Source of the DNA: Robiginitalea aurantiaca
GTDB lineage: Bacteria; Bacteroidota; Bacteroidia; Flavobacteriales; Flavobacteriaceae
DNA length: 64,000 nucleotides
Reading direction: 5' to 3'
Assembly: GCF_030380815.1 (NCBI RefSeq)
Contig: NZ_JAUDUY010000003.1
Location: forward strand, 372,001 to 436,000
Shown in pieces: positions 62,122-64,000 of the stretch. Made by a program: the position numbers and the translations under genes. Every line of letters starts with the position of its first letter. The stretch's first letter is position 1. The notes under the pieces were generated by a model. It saw nothing but the letters and a program-made list of their open reading frames with translations. It was not told where the DNA came from and did no database searches.

Positions 62122-63579
62122 ATGAGAAAATTAAGTATCACAGCTTCCTTACTCCTTGGGTTGCTTTTTTTGGTTGCATCCTGTAATGATGCCAGAAAGG
62201 ACAAAACAGAAAGTTCCATTTCCGAACTATCCCATGAAGAGATAGTCGATATCACTGCAGAGGCCTATGTATATGGGTTTCCCATGGTGGTGAATTACAA
62301 GACCTTGTATAACTATACTTTAAATACGGAATCACCGGAGTACAAAGGCCCGATCAATCAAAAAAGTTGTGTCGCCCGCCTGTTTACCCCAGACGATAAA
62401 GCTGTTGTAACCCCGAATTCCGACACGCCTTATTGCATGTTTTGGATGGATCTTCGCGACGAGCCCCAGGTTATTTCCGTCCCTGAAATGGAACCGGAAA
62501 GGTTTTACCATTTTCAACTCGTCGATTTATACACGCATAACTTCGCCTACATAGGTACTTTAACCAATGATAATAAGGAAGGAAATTATCTGATTGCCAG
62601 ACAAGGATGGGAAGGTGATAAACCCGAGGGCATCACGGACATCATCTATTGCGAGACAGACTTGTTCTTTGTGGTGGTTCGCACTCAGCTTATGGGTCCG
62701 GATGACCTTGAAAATGTGAAAGCCATCCAGGATGCCTATACCGTGCAAAGTATGAACGAATTTTTAGGCCGGGAACCTATGGTTACCGACAGAGATGAAG
62801 CGTTTTTGGTTTGGAAGGATGGCGATGAGTTTACAACCGCTTCATTTAACTACTTAAACTTCATGCTGAACCTGACCGCTCCGGTTGAAAGTGAAGTAGC
62901 ATTGAGAAACGACATGGCCAAACTGGGTATTGGGACTCAGGAAGGTTTTGACCTCAATCGCTTTGATGAAGAAACGCAGAAAGCCATAGAAGAAGGCGTA
63001 GCTAAGGGTCTGCAGGAGATAAAAGATTTTACTGCCGCCATCACAACAGATCCTCTGGCAAGTGCCAAAATATTTGGCACCCGTGAGTTTTTAACCACAA
63101 GTGCAAAAGAAAATTTTAAGCTCGACAAGCTTTATTTACTTCGGGCTACGGCTGCTGAGAGGGGACTTTATGGCAACACAGGTTCAGAAGCCATTTATCC
63201 AACGTATTTGCTGGATGAATCCGCTGAACCGTTCAACGCGGCCAATAATAGATATACCCTGACTTTTGAAAAAGACGGGTTGCCCCCTGTGAATGCTTTT
63301 TGGTCGCTGAGTATGTATGACGGACAGACGCAGTTGTTTATTGATAATCCGTTGGAGAGGTACTTACTCAACTCCAGTTCCCTGGATGAATTTGTGTATG
63401 GAGAAGATGGTTCGTTAACCCTTTATGTTCAAAAAGATTCACCGGGCAAAGCGTTAGAAAGCAATTGGCTGCCCGCACCGGATGGACCTTTTTACTGTGT
63501 GATGCGCCTCTATGGTCCTAAAGAAGAAGCGCTCTCCGGGGAGTGGGTTAATCCACCGCTGGTTAAGACTAATGAATAA
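62122..63579 (+). CDS. DUF1254/DUF1214 lipoprotein
   Basis: 485 residues; lipobox VASCND (Cys about 21). DUF1254 N-terminal part (EAYVYGFPMVVNY, TPNSDTPYCMFWMDLRDEP, FYHFQLVDLYTHNFAYIG) and a C-terminal DUF1214 part (FWSLSMYDGQTQLFIDN, LTLYVQKDSPG). The family is of unknown biochemical function; some members are linked to outer-membrane or stress responses. The pairing with the barrel protein upstream is a common arrangement. Confidence 0.86.
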   Translation: MRKLSITASLLLGLLFLVASCNDARKDKTESSISELSHEEIVDITAEAYVYGFPMVVNYKTLYNYTLNTESPEYKGPINQKSCVARLFTPDDKAVVTPNSDTPYCMFWMDLRDEPQVISVPEMEPERFYHFQLVDLYTHNFAYIGTLTNDNKEGNYLIARQGWEGDKPEGITDIIYCETDLFFVVVRTQLMGPDDLENVKAIQDAYTVQSMNEFLGREPMVTDRDEAFLVWKDGDEFTTASFNYLNFMLNLTAPVESEVALRNDMAKLGIGTQEGFDLNRFDEETQKAIEEGVAKGLQEIKDFTAAITTDPLASAKIFGTREFLTTSAKENFKLDKLYLLRATAAERGLYGNTGSEAIYPTYLLDESAEPFNAANNRYTLTFEKDGLPPVNAFWSLSMYDGQTQLFIDNPLERYLLNSSSLDEFVYGEDGSLTLYVQKDSPGKALESNWLPAPDGPFYCVMRLYGPKEEALSGEWVNPPLVKTNE

Positions 63580-63766
63580 TTGCTTGGGTAACGAAATCTC
63601 AATGGTTGTGTGAGAAAATTGTAAAAAGATCGTGCCACTGCGTGGCCGTGCAAAATGTCAATAATGAGTCAGCTCTCATGCAGGGAGGAGTACCTGACTT
63701 TTAATGAGGATGGCTCTTTAGGCCTTTGGGATTGGATCAGCAGATATTGTAATTAAAATATACTAT

Positions 63767-64000
63767 ATGCCTTTCGCACGCTTAAATATTCGGAGTTTGC
63801 AAAGAACACAATGGATTATTGGGTTAATCATAGGGTTTTTTGGCCAGCAGCTTTACCCACAGTATGTTTCCGGTAGTTTGCCCTATTTCTCCAATCAGCA
63901 GATTTCGGAATTAAGCATAGGTACTGTCGGAGTAGAGGCGCTGGTGGCACACGATTTATCCAATGTCATTCTGGATAATCATGGATTTCTGGACAGCGAA
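63767..64000 (+). CDS. Partial exported protein, runs off the window
   Basis: An ATG at 63767 opens a frame with no stop to the window end (78 codons). The start MPFARLNIRSLQRTQW is followed by a hydrophobic stretch and QQLYPQYVSG, fitting an export signal of about 27 residues, then a soluble part. The family is not recognisable from the visible part. The gap 63580-63766 has only a short GCCAC/GTGGC hairpin near 63634. Confidence 0.55.
   Translation, partial: MPFARLNIRSLQRTQWIIGLIIGFFGQQLYPQYVSGSLPYFSNQQISELSIGTVGVEALVAHDLSNVILDNHGFLDSE

Noticed and set aside
63634-63646. Short GCCAC/GTGGC hairpin after the DUF1254 gene as a terminator
   Set aside because: Only five base pairs, loop of three and no T tract, so too weak to call.
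1-64000. CRISPR arrays, insertion sequences, phage genes, rRNA or tRNA genes
   Set aside because: No regularly spaced repeats, transposase/integrase motifs, terminal repeats or conserved RNA sequences were recognised by eye.

Overview
The window looks like a piece of a Flavobacteriaceae (Bacteroidota) chromosome. The evidence is: promoters of the flavobacterial type (TTTG, 17-19 bases, TAnnTTTG), almost no Shine-Dalgarno sites, many lipoprotein signal peptides, a mevalonate pathway, a Bacteroidota-type arginine operon with an ArgF' transcarbamylase, and families typical of this group (DUF6090, cellulose-synthase-like GT2, GH16/GH30). No rRNA, tRNA, CRISPR, transposase or phage gene was seen. 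The genus cannot be fixed from sequence alone.

Layout. (1) 0-8.3 kb: a maltodextrin module with a LacI regulator, beta-phosphoglucomutase, GH65 phosphorylase and two exported GH13 amylases, with a clear promoter, two LacI-like operator candidates and a strong terminator. (2) 8.3-12.4 kb: glycerol use (exported glycerophosphodiesterase, GlpF, GlpK) plus TspO and a small membrane protein. (3) 12.4-17.6 kb: mevalonate decarboxylase, a GHMP (mevalonate) kinase, a UbiA prenyltransferase, a nitrilase and an RluB-type pseudouridine synthase with a long Ser/Arg-rich tail. (4) 17.6-26.7 kb: a nine-gene arginine cluster (GNAT, argG, argC, proC, argD, argF', argB, argE, argH), preceded by a compact multi-hairpin element that may be a leader RNA. 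(5) 26.8-33.6 kb: FAD oxidoreductase, membrane polyferredoxin, two GT2 enzymes and a GT87/MptB-like membrane mannosyltransferase. (6) 33.7-38.7 kb: a GH113-like lipoprotein and a five-gene arsenosugar set (TIGR04282 GT, purine nucleoside phosphorylase, ArsM, DUF547, TIGR04283 GT) with no radical-SAM ArsS in the window. (7) 38.9-40 kb: two tandem, apparently paralogous tiny membrane proteins and an ABA4-like protein. (8) 40-60.9 kb: almost entirely minus strand, mostly exported proteins: S9 peptidase, phosphatidylserine-decarboxylase-like lipoprotein, two GH16 and one GH30 beta-glucanases, DUF481, PD40, DUF6090, alpha/beta hydrolase, penicillin acylase and MBL hydrolase, with several decayed gene remnants between them. 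(9) 61.2-64 kb: an outer-membrane-like beta protein, a DUF1254 lipoprotein and a partial exported protein running off the end.

How the genes work together. Regions 1 and 8 point to scavenging of alpha- and beta-glucans. The cytoplasmic phosphorylase/mutase pair would feed maltose into glucose and glucose-6-phosphate. Regions 5 and 6 may be one functional island that builds methylated arsenic sugars or glycolipids; this is inference. The most novel leads are the ArsS-less arsenosugar/glycosyltransferase/redox island, the structured element ahead of the arginine operon, the unusual GNAT that may start that pathway, and the tiny membrane-protein pair.
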